From contig CAZONM010000006.1 in NCBI GenBank assembly GCA_964580865.1, positions 1-36,691 on the forward strand: a DNA stretch of 36,691 bases. Direction: 5' to 3'. Below are positions 22,370 through 30,045 of the stretch, piece by piece. A model generated the notes under the pieces. It saw nothing but the letters and a program-made list of their open reading frames with translations, made no database searches and had not been told where the DNA came from. Every line of letters starts with the position of its first letter. Within the stretch, counting starts at the first letter, position 1. This DNA is from JACOUT01 sp964580865. Its GTDB lineage: Bacteria; Myxococcota; UBA727; VGSZ01. Position numbers and translations under genes: made by a program.

Positions 22370-23530
22370 TCACGGCAAGTCCCAACGGTACAGCCGCGCC
22401 GGCAGCGCCCCCGAGCGCAGCGCCCAGTCGCGCTTGGTGCGCGCGGCGTCGTCGAGGGCCAACAGCTCGCGGGCGCGCGGGTGCGCCGAGAACAGGATCA
22501 CCCGCGCGCCGGGCAGCGCGCGCAGCCGCTCGCCCAGGGTGCGGTAGAAGCCCTCGAGCTGCAGGCGCTTGCGCGCGTCGCCCCCCAGGCGCTCGCCGAA
22601 GGGGAGGTTCGAGACCACGAGCGCGCCCTCGCCCGCCCCCTTCGCCGCCTCGCGCGCGTCCATGCGCTCGCAGCGCAGGTGGGCGGTCAGCCCCGCCTGC
22701 TCGATGCAGGTGGCGGCGGCGTCCACGGCGTCGCGGTGCCAGTCGGACAGGCGGATGGGCGCCGGCAGCGCGGCGCGCTCGCGCTCGCGCGCCTCGGTGC
22801 GCGCCAGGGCCAGCGCCCGATCGAGCTCCGGCGGCCGCTTGCTCCAGCGCTCGAAGCCGAAGCGGCGATCGCGCCCGGGTGCGCGCTCGAGGGCGCGCAG
22901 CGCCTGCTCGATGGCCAGCGTGCCGGTGCCACAGCACGGATCGAGGAAGGGCCGCGCGACGTCGGCGTGACCCATGGCCAACAAGGACGCGGCCAGGGTC
23001 TCCTTCATAGGCGCCTGCCCCTCCACGCCGCGCCGGTAGCCGCGCTGGTGCAAGGGCTCGCCGCTCGCGTCGAGCGACAGCGTCACGGTGGAGCGGTGCC
23101 AGTGCAGCACGAAGCGTAGCGACGGCCGCGCGCGGTCCACCGAGGGGCGCCCCTTGCCCTGGGCGCGCAGGCGGTCGAGCACCGCGTCCTTGGTGCGCTG
23201 CGCCGCGTAGTGCGCGTTGGTCCACGCGCAGTCGATCAGGTGCGCCTCGATGGCGAAGGTGCCCTTGTCGTCGAGGCGCTCCTCGAACGGCACGGTGGCG
23301 AACGCGTCCACCAGGTCGGCCTCGGTGGCGATGCCCTCGAACACCGCCAGCTCGAGCAGCACCTTGGAGGCGCAGCGTGAGAACACGTTGGCGCGCGCCA
23401 GCGTGTCCCACGTGCCCGAGCAGCGCACCACACCGGCGCCGCGCCGCACGTCGGCGGCGCCGAGCGCGGTCAGCTCCTTGTCGACGCACAGCTCGGTGCC
23501 GCGCGCGCATGGCAGGTGCAAGGTGAGCAC
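22370..23530 (-). CDS. THUMP-type RNA methyltransferase (RlmL-like)
   Basis: A 386-residue SAM-dependent methyltransferase of the RlmL/Trm14 type, expected to methylate a guanine N2 in rRNA or tRNA. The first 160 residues match the N-terminal ferredoxin-like/THUMP region. Then come LHQRGYRRG, APMKETLAASLL, the SAM motif I DPCCGTGTLAIE and the catalytic motif SNLPFGERLGG, a variant of NPPYGER. It lacks the second methyltransferase domain (RlmK part) of E. coli RlmL, as is usual outside enterobacteria. Translation begins at GTG 23530. Confidence 0.9.
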   Translation of the reverse strand: MLTLHLPCARGTELCVDKELTALGAADVRRGAGVVRCSGTWDTLARANVFSRCASKVLLELAVFEGIATEADLVDAFATVPFEERLDDKGTFAIEAHLIDCAWTNAHYAAQRTKDAVLDRLRAQGKGRPSVDRARPSLRFVLHWHRSTVTLSLDASGEPLHQRGYRRGVEGQAPMKETLAASLLAMGHADVARPFLDPCCGTGTLAIEQALRALERAPGRDRRFGFERWSKRPPELDRALALARTEARERERAALPAPIRLSDWHRDAVDAAATCIEQAGLTAHLRCERMDAREAAKGAGEGALVVSNLPFGERLGGDARKRLQLEGFYRTLGERLRALPGARVILFSAHPRARELLALDDAARTKRDWALRSGALPARLYRWDLP

Positions 23531-23602
23531 CGGCGCAGCCTACGGGGTTGCCGGCAAAGGGCAACGTTGGCGTGGCTGTGGGCGCGGGTGCCGCGCGGAC
23601 GA

Positions 23603-24793
23603 CTACGCCATGCGCGGCGAGCGCCCGATGAAGCGCTGCACCACCACGCCCACGAGCCCGAGCCCGAGGCACGCGCTCCACACCAGGCCCGAGTGGCCGC
23701 GGGCGGTCACCCACGCGCCGAGCGCTGGGGCGAACGCCGACGCCGACCACGCCATGCCGTACATGCCCTGGTAGCTCGCGCGCATGGCCTCGGGCGCCAG
23801 GCGCGTGATCACCGAGGGCACCGTTGCGGCGAGCAGGATCTCGCCGAGCGTCCACACCGCGATGGCGCCGGCGTGCCCGAAGGCGCCGTCGGCGAACGCG
23901 GTGGCGAAGAAGCCGCCGCCCACCAGCGCGCAGCCCAGCGCCATCACGTGGTGCGCGCGAAACCGCGTCGTCACCTGCGTGAGCGTGGGCTGCAAGAGCA
24001 CGATGAGGACGCCGTTGAGCGCGAGGATGGGCCCGTACGCGGTGTCGAGGCCGTCGGCGCGCATGTCGGCGGCCAGCACCACGCTCGCCTGGTGGAACAT
24101 GGAGGCGTTCATGAAGCCCACCAGCACCACCAAGAGCATGAGGCCGTCGCGCATGGGCCCCGTGAGCAAGTCGGCCATGCGCGTGCGCGCGCGTGCGGTG
24201 GCGCCGCGGGGCGCGTCGCGCATGGCCAGCACCAGGAGGACGGCGGCGAGCACGCTGGTGGCCGCGTCGAGGCTGAAGACGACCACGGGTCCGAAGGGCG
24301 CGAGCACGCCCGCCACGGCCGCGGCGAACGCGAAGCCGAGGTTGATGGCCCAGTAGTGCAGGCCGAAGGCGCGCCGCCGGTGCTCCTCGGGCACCACGTC
24401 GGCGATGGCGGCGGTCATGGCGGGCCGCGCCAGGTTGACGCCCAGGCCGACGAAGGCGGTGGCGCCGGTGATGCCCACGAGCGTGCGCATGTGGCCAAGG
24501 ACGAGGCACGAGGCCGCGGTGACCAGCAGGCCGCCCACCAGCACGGCCTTCCGCCCGTAGCGGTCGGCGAGCGCGCCACCGACGGGCCCACCCACGAGCC
24601 CGGCCACCGAGAACGCCGACATGGCGAGCCCGGCGGTGGCCACGGTGAGCCCTGGGGGCGCGCTCGGCCCCGCGAGCCAGATCGCGAGGTACACCACGCC
24701 GAACCCGCCGAGCCGGTCGACGAGCGCCGAGGCGAACAGCAACCAGAACGCGCGCGGCAGGCCGCTCACGTCGGGGATCAACAGGCGGGTCAT
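23603..24793 (-). CDS. MFS transporter
   Basis: A 396-residue inner-membrane transporter of the major facilitator superfamily with about 12 helices. The signature loop between helices 2 and 3 is GGALADRYGRKAVLVGG. A second-half repeat is less clear. Pattern and length fit drug/proton antiporters, but the substrate cannot be read from sequence. I start it at the ATG at 24793 (MTRLLIPDVSG); the open frame continues upstream into repeat sequence and is rejected there. The gap to the RNA methyltransferase gene is 72 bases. Confidence 0.9.
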   Translation of the reverse strand: MTRLLIPDVSGLPRAFWLLFASALVDRLGGFGVVYLAIWLAGPSAPPGLTVATAGLAMSAFSVAGLVGGPVGGALADRYGRKAVLVGGLLVTAASCLVLGHMRTLVGITGATAFVGLGVNLARPAMTAAIADVVPEEHRRRAFGLHYWAINLGFAFAAAVAGVLAPFGPVVVFSLDAATSVLAAVLLVLAMRDAPRGATARARTRMADLLTGPMRDGLMLLVVLVGFMNASMFHQASVVLAADMRADGLDTAYGPILALNGVLIVLLQPTLTQVTTRFRAHHVMALGCALVGGGFFATAFADGAFGHAGAIAVWTLGEILLAATVPSVITRLAPEAMRASYQGMYGMAWSASAFAPALGAWVTARGHSGLVWSACLGLGLVGVVVQRFIGRSPRMA

Positions 24794-24922
24794 GGCCGCG
24801 TCCACGATGCGCTCCTGCAGAGAGGAGCGGATGAACAACCAAGAATGCCCGTTGCATCGAGCGCCCGTCGTAAGCGTTCGGCAAACGCGAGCACGAGCAC
24901 ACCCGCGATCACACGAGGTCAC

Positions 24923-25333
24923 CCAAGGCGAGCGGAGCGGGCGACGCCCGCGGAGCGAGCAGCAAGCCGGCGAGAAGCGCGGCGCCCAACCCAACCGAAC
25001 GCCCGAGCTCCAGCAGAAGGGCGCAGCCGGATCCTGGCCGCGGAGGCCCGCGACGAGGTGGCTAGCCGAACAAGGTCAGGTCCGGCTGCGCAAGTGAAAC
25101 CGGCGACCTCGTCGTCGCCGGTTTCACCAAGAGCGAGCGGAGCGGGCTGTGCCCGCGGAGCGAGCAGCAAGCCGCTGCAACCCTCGGCGCCCAACCCAAC
25201 CGAACGCCCGAGCCCCAGCAGGAGGGCGCAGCCGGATCCTGGCCCCGGAAGCCCGCGACGAAGTGGCCAGGCGAACAAGGCCAGGTCCGGCTGCGCAAGT
25301 GAAACCGGCGACCTCGTCGTCGCCGGTTTCACA
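24923..25333. repeat. tandem 205-bp repeat, two copies
   Basis: Two copies with a 205-base offset fill most of the 544-base gap between the MFS gene and a small membrane-protein gene. Each copy begins with GCGAGCGGAGCGGG and ends in a 14-bp hairpin (25094-25127 and 25299-25332). The copies are similar but not identical, with several substitutions and small indels. The rest of the gap (24794-24922) holds nothing I recognise. Open frames through the repeat show no family. Confidence 0.88.
25299..25332 (-). terminator. strong hairpin after the 63-aa membrane-protein gene
   Basis: A perfect 14-bp stem (GTGAAACCGGCGAC and its complement) with a 6-base loop begins 5 bases after the stop codon of the gene at 25338. 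There is no long T run, so intrinsic termination is probable but not certain. An identical hairpin is at 25094-25127 in the first repeat copy. Confidence 0.55.
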
Positions 25334-25337
25334 GAAC

Positions 25338-25529
<192 letters not shown>

Positions 25530-25577
25530 GGCTCACTCCGGTTCGCGCCGCGGCGGCGGCGCCGCGCGGACCCACTC

Positions 25578-25583
25578 ATCATA
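25578..25583 (-). promoter_or_regulatory. possible -10 element of the 63-aa gene beside an 11-C tract
   Basis: On the minus strand TATGAT (5/6 match to the sigma-70 -10) lies 48 bases before the ATG. No good -35 is seen; the expected place, about 25601-25606, abuts a run of 11 C (25606-25616 on the plus strand). On the other side, TTGACA at 25636-25641 could be a -35 for the Cys-rich gene, without a clear -10. Confidence 0.3.
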
Positions 25584-25690
25584 TCCACGGGGCGGCGGGC
25601 AGACACCCCCCCCCCCTTGAGGGCGCGCCGTGGTTTTGACAGATCCCGCTTGAGGAAGCACAACCACCGTGTTTCCCAGGGATTCCCGAC

Positions 25691-26980
25691 ATGTCGTGCC
25701 TCCTTCGGGCGTGTGCCGCCCTCGCCCTTCTTTCCCTTGTTCACGTCGGGGCCGCATGCACCGGCTGCGGCACCAGCATCGGCCCCGTCGATGCCGGCGT
25801 CGACGAGGGCCCGCAGGTGATCTCGTGCACCGACGCCAGCGAGTGCCCGGCCGACGTGCCCGAGTGCAGCTTCGGTGTCTGCAAGCGGCCGTGCGCGGCC
25901 AACGACGGGTGCCCCGATCCGGCCACGTTCTGCGACACGCTGGCCGGCTACTGCGCCCCTGGCTGCCGAGACTCGTCGACCTGCGAGGGCGGAAAGGTGT
26001 GCAGCGGCGGCACCTGCATCGACAGCCAGGGCTGCGCCACCAAGTGCGACTGCGCCGTGGGTCAGGTGTGCATCGGCGGGGCGTGCCAGGCGCCGCCCGC
26101 CACGTGCGCGGGCCCGCAGGACTGCCCGCGCGGCCCCACCAGCCCCGACGACTGCGAAGACTACGCGTGCAACGGCTTCACCCAGCAGTGCTTCGACCCC
26201 GACCCCACGCCGTGCGCCACCAACGGGGACTGCACGGGGCGCCCCGGCTGCGCCAATGGCTGCACGTGCACGGGCTCGGGCACGTGCGCGCCCGAGGTGG
26301 ACTGCACGGTGGACAACGAGGCCACCACCTGCGGCACGGGCTTCTACTGCGACGGCAACGGCCGGTGCCAGGCGCTTCCCGCGTGCACCGATGAGTCGCC
26401 GTGCTCGCCGCTCGGGCTCACGTGCAGCGTGGGGCGCCAGCAGTGCGAGCGGCCGCTGCCGTGCGATGACGCGGGCGACTGCACCGTGGCGCCCACCACG
26501 TACTGCAACGCCGCCACGCACCGCTGCGCGGTGCCGCTGTGCAACAACGGCGGCATCACGTGCACGCCCACCACGCAGACCTGCTCCGCCGACGGGCGCT
26601 GCGTGCCCGCGGGCACCGGCGGTACGTGCACGGGCGACAGCGGCTGCCCGTCGGACCAGTACTGCGCCAGCAACGGGCAATGCGCCGTGGGCTGCCGCGA
26701 CAACGGCTCGTGCACCGGCGGCCAGAGCTGCAACGCCGCGCACCAGTGCACGGGCGGCGGCACCGCCGGGGGCTTCGGCGCGCCTTGCGCCAACGGCGAG
26801 GGCCAGCCCGATGACTCGCTGTGCCAGGGCGGCCTGTTCTGCGGCGCTTTCACGGCGACGTGCCAGGAGGGCTGCGATGGGGAGTCGACCGACTGCGCCA
26901 CCGACGGCTGCTGCACGCTCACGGGCCAACAGTGCTGCGTCCTGATCTTCTTCGTCGGCGTGTGCATGAGCAGCTGCTGA
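25691..26980 (+). CDS. cysteine-rich lipoprotein, myxobacterial type
   Basis: A 429-residue exported lipoprotein (lipobox VGAAC, Cys23) with roughly 68 cysteines, about 16% of the protein. Short units of the form C-x4-C-x5-C-x-(Y/F)-C with Gly, Asn and Asp between them repeat through its length, for example GCPSDQYCASNGQCAVGC. It ends in closely spaced Cys (DGCCTLTGQQCC and MSSC). Such proteins are common in Myxococcota and likely form disulfide-bonded surface structures; no enzymatic function is known. It begins at an ATG with AGGGA upstream, and no neighbour is clearly linked. Confidence 0.85.
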   Translation: MSCLLRACAALALLSLVHVGAACTGCGTSIGPVDAGVDEGPQVISCTDASECPADVPECSFGVCKRPCAANDGCPDPATFCDTLAGYCAPGCRDSSTCEGGKVCSGGTCIDSQGCATKCDCAVGQVCIGGACQAPPATCAGPQDCPRGPTSPDDCEDYACNGFTQQCFDPDPTPCATNGDCTGRPGCANGCTCTGSGTCAPEVDCTVDNEATTCGTGFYCDGNGRCQALPACTDESPCSPLGLTCSVGRQQCERPLPCDDAGDCTVAPTTYCNAATHRCAVPLCNNGGITCTPTTQTCSADGRCVPAGTGGTCTGDSGCPSDQYCASNGQCAVGCRDNGSCTGGQSCNAAHQCTGGGTAGGFGAPCANGEGQPDDSLCQGGLFCGAFTATCQEGCDGESTDCATDGCCTLTGQQCCVLIFFVGVCMSSC

Positions 26981-27066
26981 CGGCAGTGCGCGGCATGTAG
27001 GCGGCGGTGCGCGGCCCGATGGCGCGAAGTCGCGGCGACCGCGACGCAGACGTTAGGCTCGGCGAC

Positions 27067-28638
27067 ATGAGCGGCGAGCACCCCCTGGTGGCCACGACGC
27101 CGCGCGAGCCCACGGCGCGCATGCAGGCCGCGGTGTCGCTGGTGCCTGGCGCGCGCGTCGGGCACTACCGCGTGCTCTCGCAGCTCGGCGCCGGCGGCAT
27201 GAGCCGCGTGTTCCTGGCCGAGGACGAGCAGCTCTCGCGCAAGGTGGCGCTCAAGACCCTGCCCCCCGACGACGCCGACGACGAGGGGCGCGCGCGCTTC
27301 GTGCGCGAGGCGCAGGCGCTGGCGCGCGTGGCGCACAAGAACGTGGTGCAGGTGTTCGCCAGCGGCGTCGACGACGGCCTGGCGTGGATGGCGCTGGAGT
27401 ACGTGGAGGGCGAGCCCCTGTCGGCGCTCATCGGCGCCGGCGGCGTCGACGAGGAGACCGCGGTGTCGCTGGCGGCGCAGGCGGCGCGCGGCCTGGCCGC
27501 CGTGCACGCCGTGGGCGTGGTGCACCGCGACGTCAAGCCCGACAACCTGCTGCTCGACGAGGCGGCGGTGGTGCGCGTGGCCGACTTCGGCATCGCCTAC
27601 TTCCTCGACGCGGGCCGCGGCGGGTTCGTCACGCAGAAGGGCGTGGCCGTGGGCACGCCGCACTTCATGGCGCCCGAGCAAGCCCGCGGCGGCACCGTCG
27701 ACGCGCGCGCCGACGCGTGGGGGCTCGGCGCCACGCTCTACTCGCTCTTGTGCGGCCGGCCGCCCTTCTTCCAGCGCGAGGACGAGCCCGACCTCGACAT
27801 CCTCGCCCGGGTCTTGCGCGATCCGGCGCCCGACGTGCGCGCGCTCAAGCCAGGTGTGTCGGCGGCCACGGCCGCCTTGGTGGCGGGGCTGTTGGCCCCC
27901 GACCCCGAGCGCCGACCGGCGGACCTCGACGCCGTGGCCGACCAGCTCGAGGCCATCGCCGACGCCATCGCCGCCGGCGAGGAGCCCGAGGCGCCGCCGG
28001 CCGAGGCCGCGCCGGCGCCGACCTCGACCTCGACGGCGCCGACCACGGTGCCGGCGCCGGCGGGCAGCGTGGGCGTCGCGCGCGTGGTGGTGGTGGCCGC
28101 GGTGTTCCTCGTATTCGGTGCGGTGGCGTCGTTCCAGGCCGCGCGGCTGCTCGACCGCCCGACGCCGGCCGACGATCCGCCGCCGCCACCGCCGATCGTC
28201 GATCCCCCGCCCCCCGCGCCGGCGCCGATCCCCGAGGCGCAACCCGAGCCGGTGCCGCTCCCCGAGCCCACCGCCGACGAGCTCGCGGGGCGCGTCATGG
28301 CGAACCCGTCCGACGCGGAGTCGCTCGAGGCGCTGGTCACGCGCCACGACAACGACGCGCGCGCGGCGCTGGTGATGCTCGCCGGCGTCCAGGGCGCGGC
28401 CGGCGCCGCCGCCGTGCGCGCCATCGCCGACGCGCGCGCCGTGCACCACATCGGGGCGCTCGAGCGCGCGCTCCTGCAGTCGTCGCGTAGCCGCGCGCGC
28501 CGCGTCATCGACGCGCTGGTGGCGTGGCGGCCCTTCGAGGCCATCGCCGTGCTGGAGCGGGTCTCGGCCACGCACAAGGACGCGCTGGTGCGAGCCCAGG
28601 CACAAGCGGCGCGCGAGTCGCTCTTCAAAGTCGAGTGA
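27067..28638 (+). CDS. transmembrane Ser/Thr protein kinase
   Basis: A 523-residue Hanks-type kinase. Residues about 34-300 are the kinase domain: glycine loop GAGGMSRVF, Lys63 (VALK), catalytic HRDVKPDN (Asp155), Asp173 in DFG and MAPEQARG in the activation segment. All key residues are present, so it should be active. A Pro/Ala/Thr linker leads to one membrane helix (about 337-357). A second Pro-rich stretch and a helical C-terminal part of about 110 residues with HEAT-like Ala-rich helices follow, outside the membrane. I start it at the ATG at 27067; the earlier ATG at 27007 gives a non-conserved extension. Its extracytoplasmic ligand is unknown. Confidence 0.93.
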   Translation: MSGEHPLVATTPREPTARMQAAVSLVPGARVGHYRVLSQLGAGGMSRVFLAEDEQLSRKVALKTLPPDDADDEGRARFVREAQALARVAHKNVVQVFASGVDDGLAWMALEYVEGEPLSALIGAGGVDEETAVSLAAQAARGLAAVHAVGVVHRDVKPDNLLLDEAAVVRVADFGIAYFLDAGRGGFVTQKGVAVGTPHFMAPEQARGGTVDARADAWGLGATLYSLLCGRPPFFQREDEPDLDILARVLRDPAPDVRALKPGVSAATAALVAGLLAPDPERRPADLDAVADQLEAIADAIAAGEEPEAPPAEAAPAPTSTSTAPTTVPAPAGSVGVARVVVVAAVFLVFGAVASFQAARLLDRPTPADDPPPPPPIVDPPPPAPAPIPEAQPEPVPLPEPTADELAGRVMANPSDAESLEALVTRHDNDARAALVMLAGVQGAAGAAAVRAIADARAVHHIGALERALLQSSRSRARRVIDALVAWRPFEAIAVLERVSATHKDALVRAQAQAARESLFKVE

Positions 28639-28673
28639 CGGTGAGGCACAGTGGGCGCGAGGGACGAGGGACC

Positions 28674-29348
28674 ATGATCCTCCGCAGCGCGCTCATCTCG
28701 CTCATCGTCGCCACCCACGGGGCCGCGCACGCAGCCCCCCAGACCGCCGTCGACTGCGCGCAGTGCCGCGCCGTGTGTCGCGAAGGGGCCAAGCCGTACC
28801 AGAACGACGTCGGCGCCGACCCGGTGGAGCCGCAGCACAAGAACAAGGACGCGCAAGCAGCGTTCACCGACGGGCGCCGCAAGGATCCCGCCTTCGGCGG
28901 CGCCGACGTAGCCGGCGCGGTCGACGCCTACAAGCGCGCCGTCGTCCTCGACAACGACAACGCGCAGTATCGCAACTACCTGGCGGCCGCGCTCTTGTGG
29001 GCCGGCAACGTCGATGAGGCCATCTACAACCTCGAGCAAGCCAACAACCTGGTGCCGAGCGAGCCGAAGTTCGTGGTCAACCTCGGCTACGCCCACCATC
29101 GCCGGGGCGACGAGACGCGCGCGCTGCTGTACTACACGCGCGCCCTCATGCTCGACCCGCGCAACCTGCGCGCGCGCCTGTTCTTGGGCTACGCGCTCGA
29201 GCTGTTGGGCTACCGCGACGAGGCCATCACCGAGCTCAAGAAGGTGCTGGTGCAAGACCCGCCCAACGAGGGCGCCAAGGCCGGGCTGCGCCGGCTCGGC
29301 GTGGTGGTGGTGCCCATGCCCGTGAGCGCGCCGCCCGCGCCGCGCTGA
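28674..29348 (+). CDS. exported TPR protein, 224 aa
   Basis: A signal peptide (MILRSALISLIVATHGAAHA) precedes a short Cys-containing segment (DCAQCRAVC). At least three TPR units follow at about residues 80-205, including NAQYRNYLAAALLWAGNVDEA and PKFVVNLGYAHHRRGDETRA. It should act in the periplasm as an interaction scaffold. CGAGG is 4-5 bases before the ATG, and the gene follows the kinase by 35 bases, so the two are probably in one transcript. Its stop codon is the first three bases of a 129-bp repeat found again at 35741. Confidence 0.88.
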   Translation: MILRSALISLIVATHGAAHAAPQTAVDCAQCRAVCREGAKPYQNDVGADPVEPQHKNKDAQAAFTDGRRKDPAFGGADVAGAVDAYKRAVVLDNDNAQYRNYLAAALLWAGNVDEAIYNLEQANNLVPSEPKFVVNLGYAHHRRGDETRALLYYTRALMLDPRNLRARLFLGYALELLGYRDEAITELKKVLVQDPPNEGAKAGLRRLGVVVVPMPVSAPPAPR

Positions 29349-29474
29349 AGGTCCATCGCATAATCGGCTGCGACCGCGTTGGCCGCCTGTGGTGCTCGCT
29401 CACCTCCACGAGGAGGATGTCGCTTCGCTCCTCGGCGGCCGCCTTGTCTCGCTCGATTTTGCGATGTCCCTTGA
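29346..29474. repeat. 129-bp near-palindromic element, copy 1
   Basis: The element begins with the TGA stop codon of the TPR gene and ends 8 bases before the stop of the convergent flavin-reductase gene. Its ends are inverted repeats (TGAAGGTCCATCGCA against TCAAGGGACATCGCA on the other strand), and the interior also pairs imperfectly, so the whole can fold as one long hairpin. Copy 2 at 35741-35869 has the same length and about ten mismatches. Confidence 0.88.
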
Positions 29475-29481
29475 CCGCCCC

Positions 29482-30045
29482 TCACACGCGCCGCGCGCGT
29501 ACCTGCTTGCCGTCGACGACGTAGCTGCCGCCCGCCATGTGGTGCAGCGCGCGCAGCGGCTCGGGCAGATCCTCGCGCCAGCGCCCGTCCTTGAACGCGT
29601 CGTCGTCGGCCCAGGCGGCCAGCACCTCGACCACGAACAGGTCGAGCTCCTCGGCCAGCTCGGGCTTGGGCAGCACGCGGCACTCGAGCCACGCCGTGCA
29701 CCCCTCGACGAGCGGCGCCGCCACCTTGGCGCCCTTGGCGCGCGCCACGCCGAAGCGCTGCCACTTGTCGACCTGCGCGCCGCTGCAGTTGCCCACGGCG
29801 TCGACGACGTCGAGCATGCGGCGCGGCGGCACCTGCACCACCAGCTCGCCCGAGGCCTCCACCAGCGCGCGCGTGTGGCTGTCGTGCGAGAGCACCAGCG
29901 CGAGCTTGGGCGGCGTGTAGTCGAGCGGCATGCACCACGCCACGGTCATGAGGTTGCCGGCGGCGCCGTGCGCGGCGGACACCAGCGTGACGGGCCCGTG
30001 GTTGACGAGCCGATAGGCGTGCTCGAGGGCGACGGGCGCGCGCAT
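29482..30045 (-). CDS. flavin reductase-like FMN-binding protein
   Basis: A 187-residue cytoplasmic protein of the flavin reductase/DIM6-NTAB split-barrel family, which binds FMN and reduces or uses it in small redox reactions. The stretch NLMTVAWCMPLDYTPPKLALVLSHDSHTR fits the family's FMN-binding core. The C-terminal GGSYVVDGKQV is also typical. Its ATG follows the stop of the PilT-like gene directly (TAGATG), so the two are cotranscribed, an unexpected pairing. The substrate is unknown. Confidence 0.85.
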   Translation of the reverse strand: MRAPVALEHAYRLVNHGPVTLVSAAHGAAGNLMTVAWCMPLDYTPPKLALVLSHDSHTRALVEASGELVVQVPPRRMLDVVDAVGNCSGAQVDKWQRFGVARAKGAKVAAPLVEGCTAWLECRVLPKPELAEELDLFVVEVLAAWADDDAFKDGRWREDLPEPLRALHHMAGGSYVVDGKQVRARRV

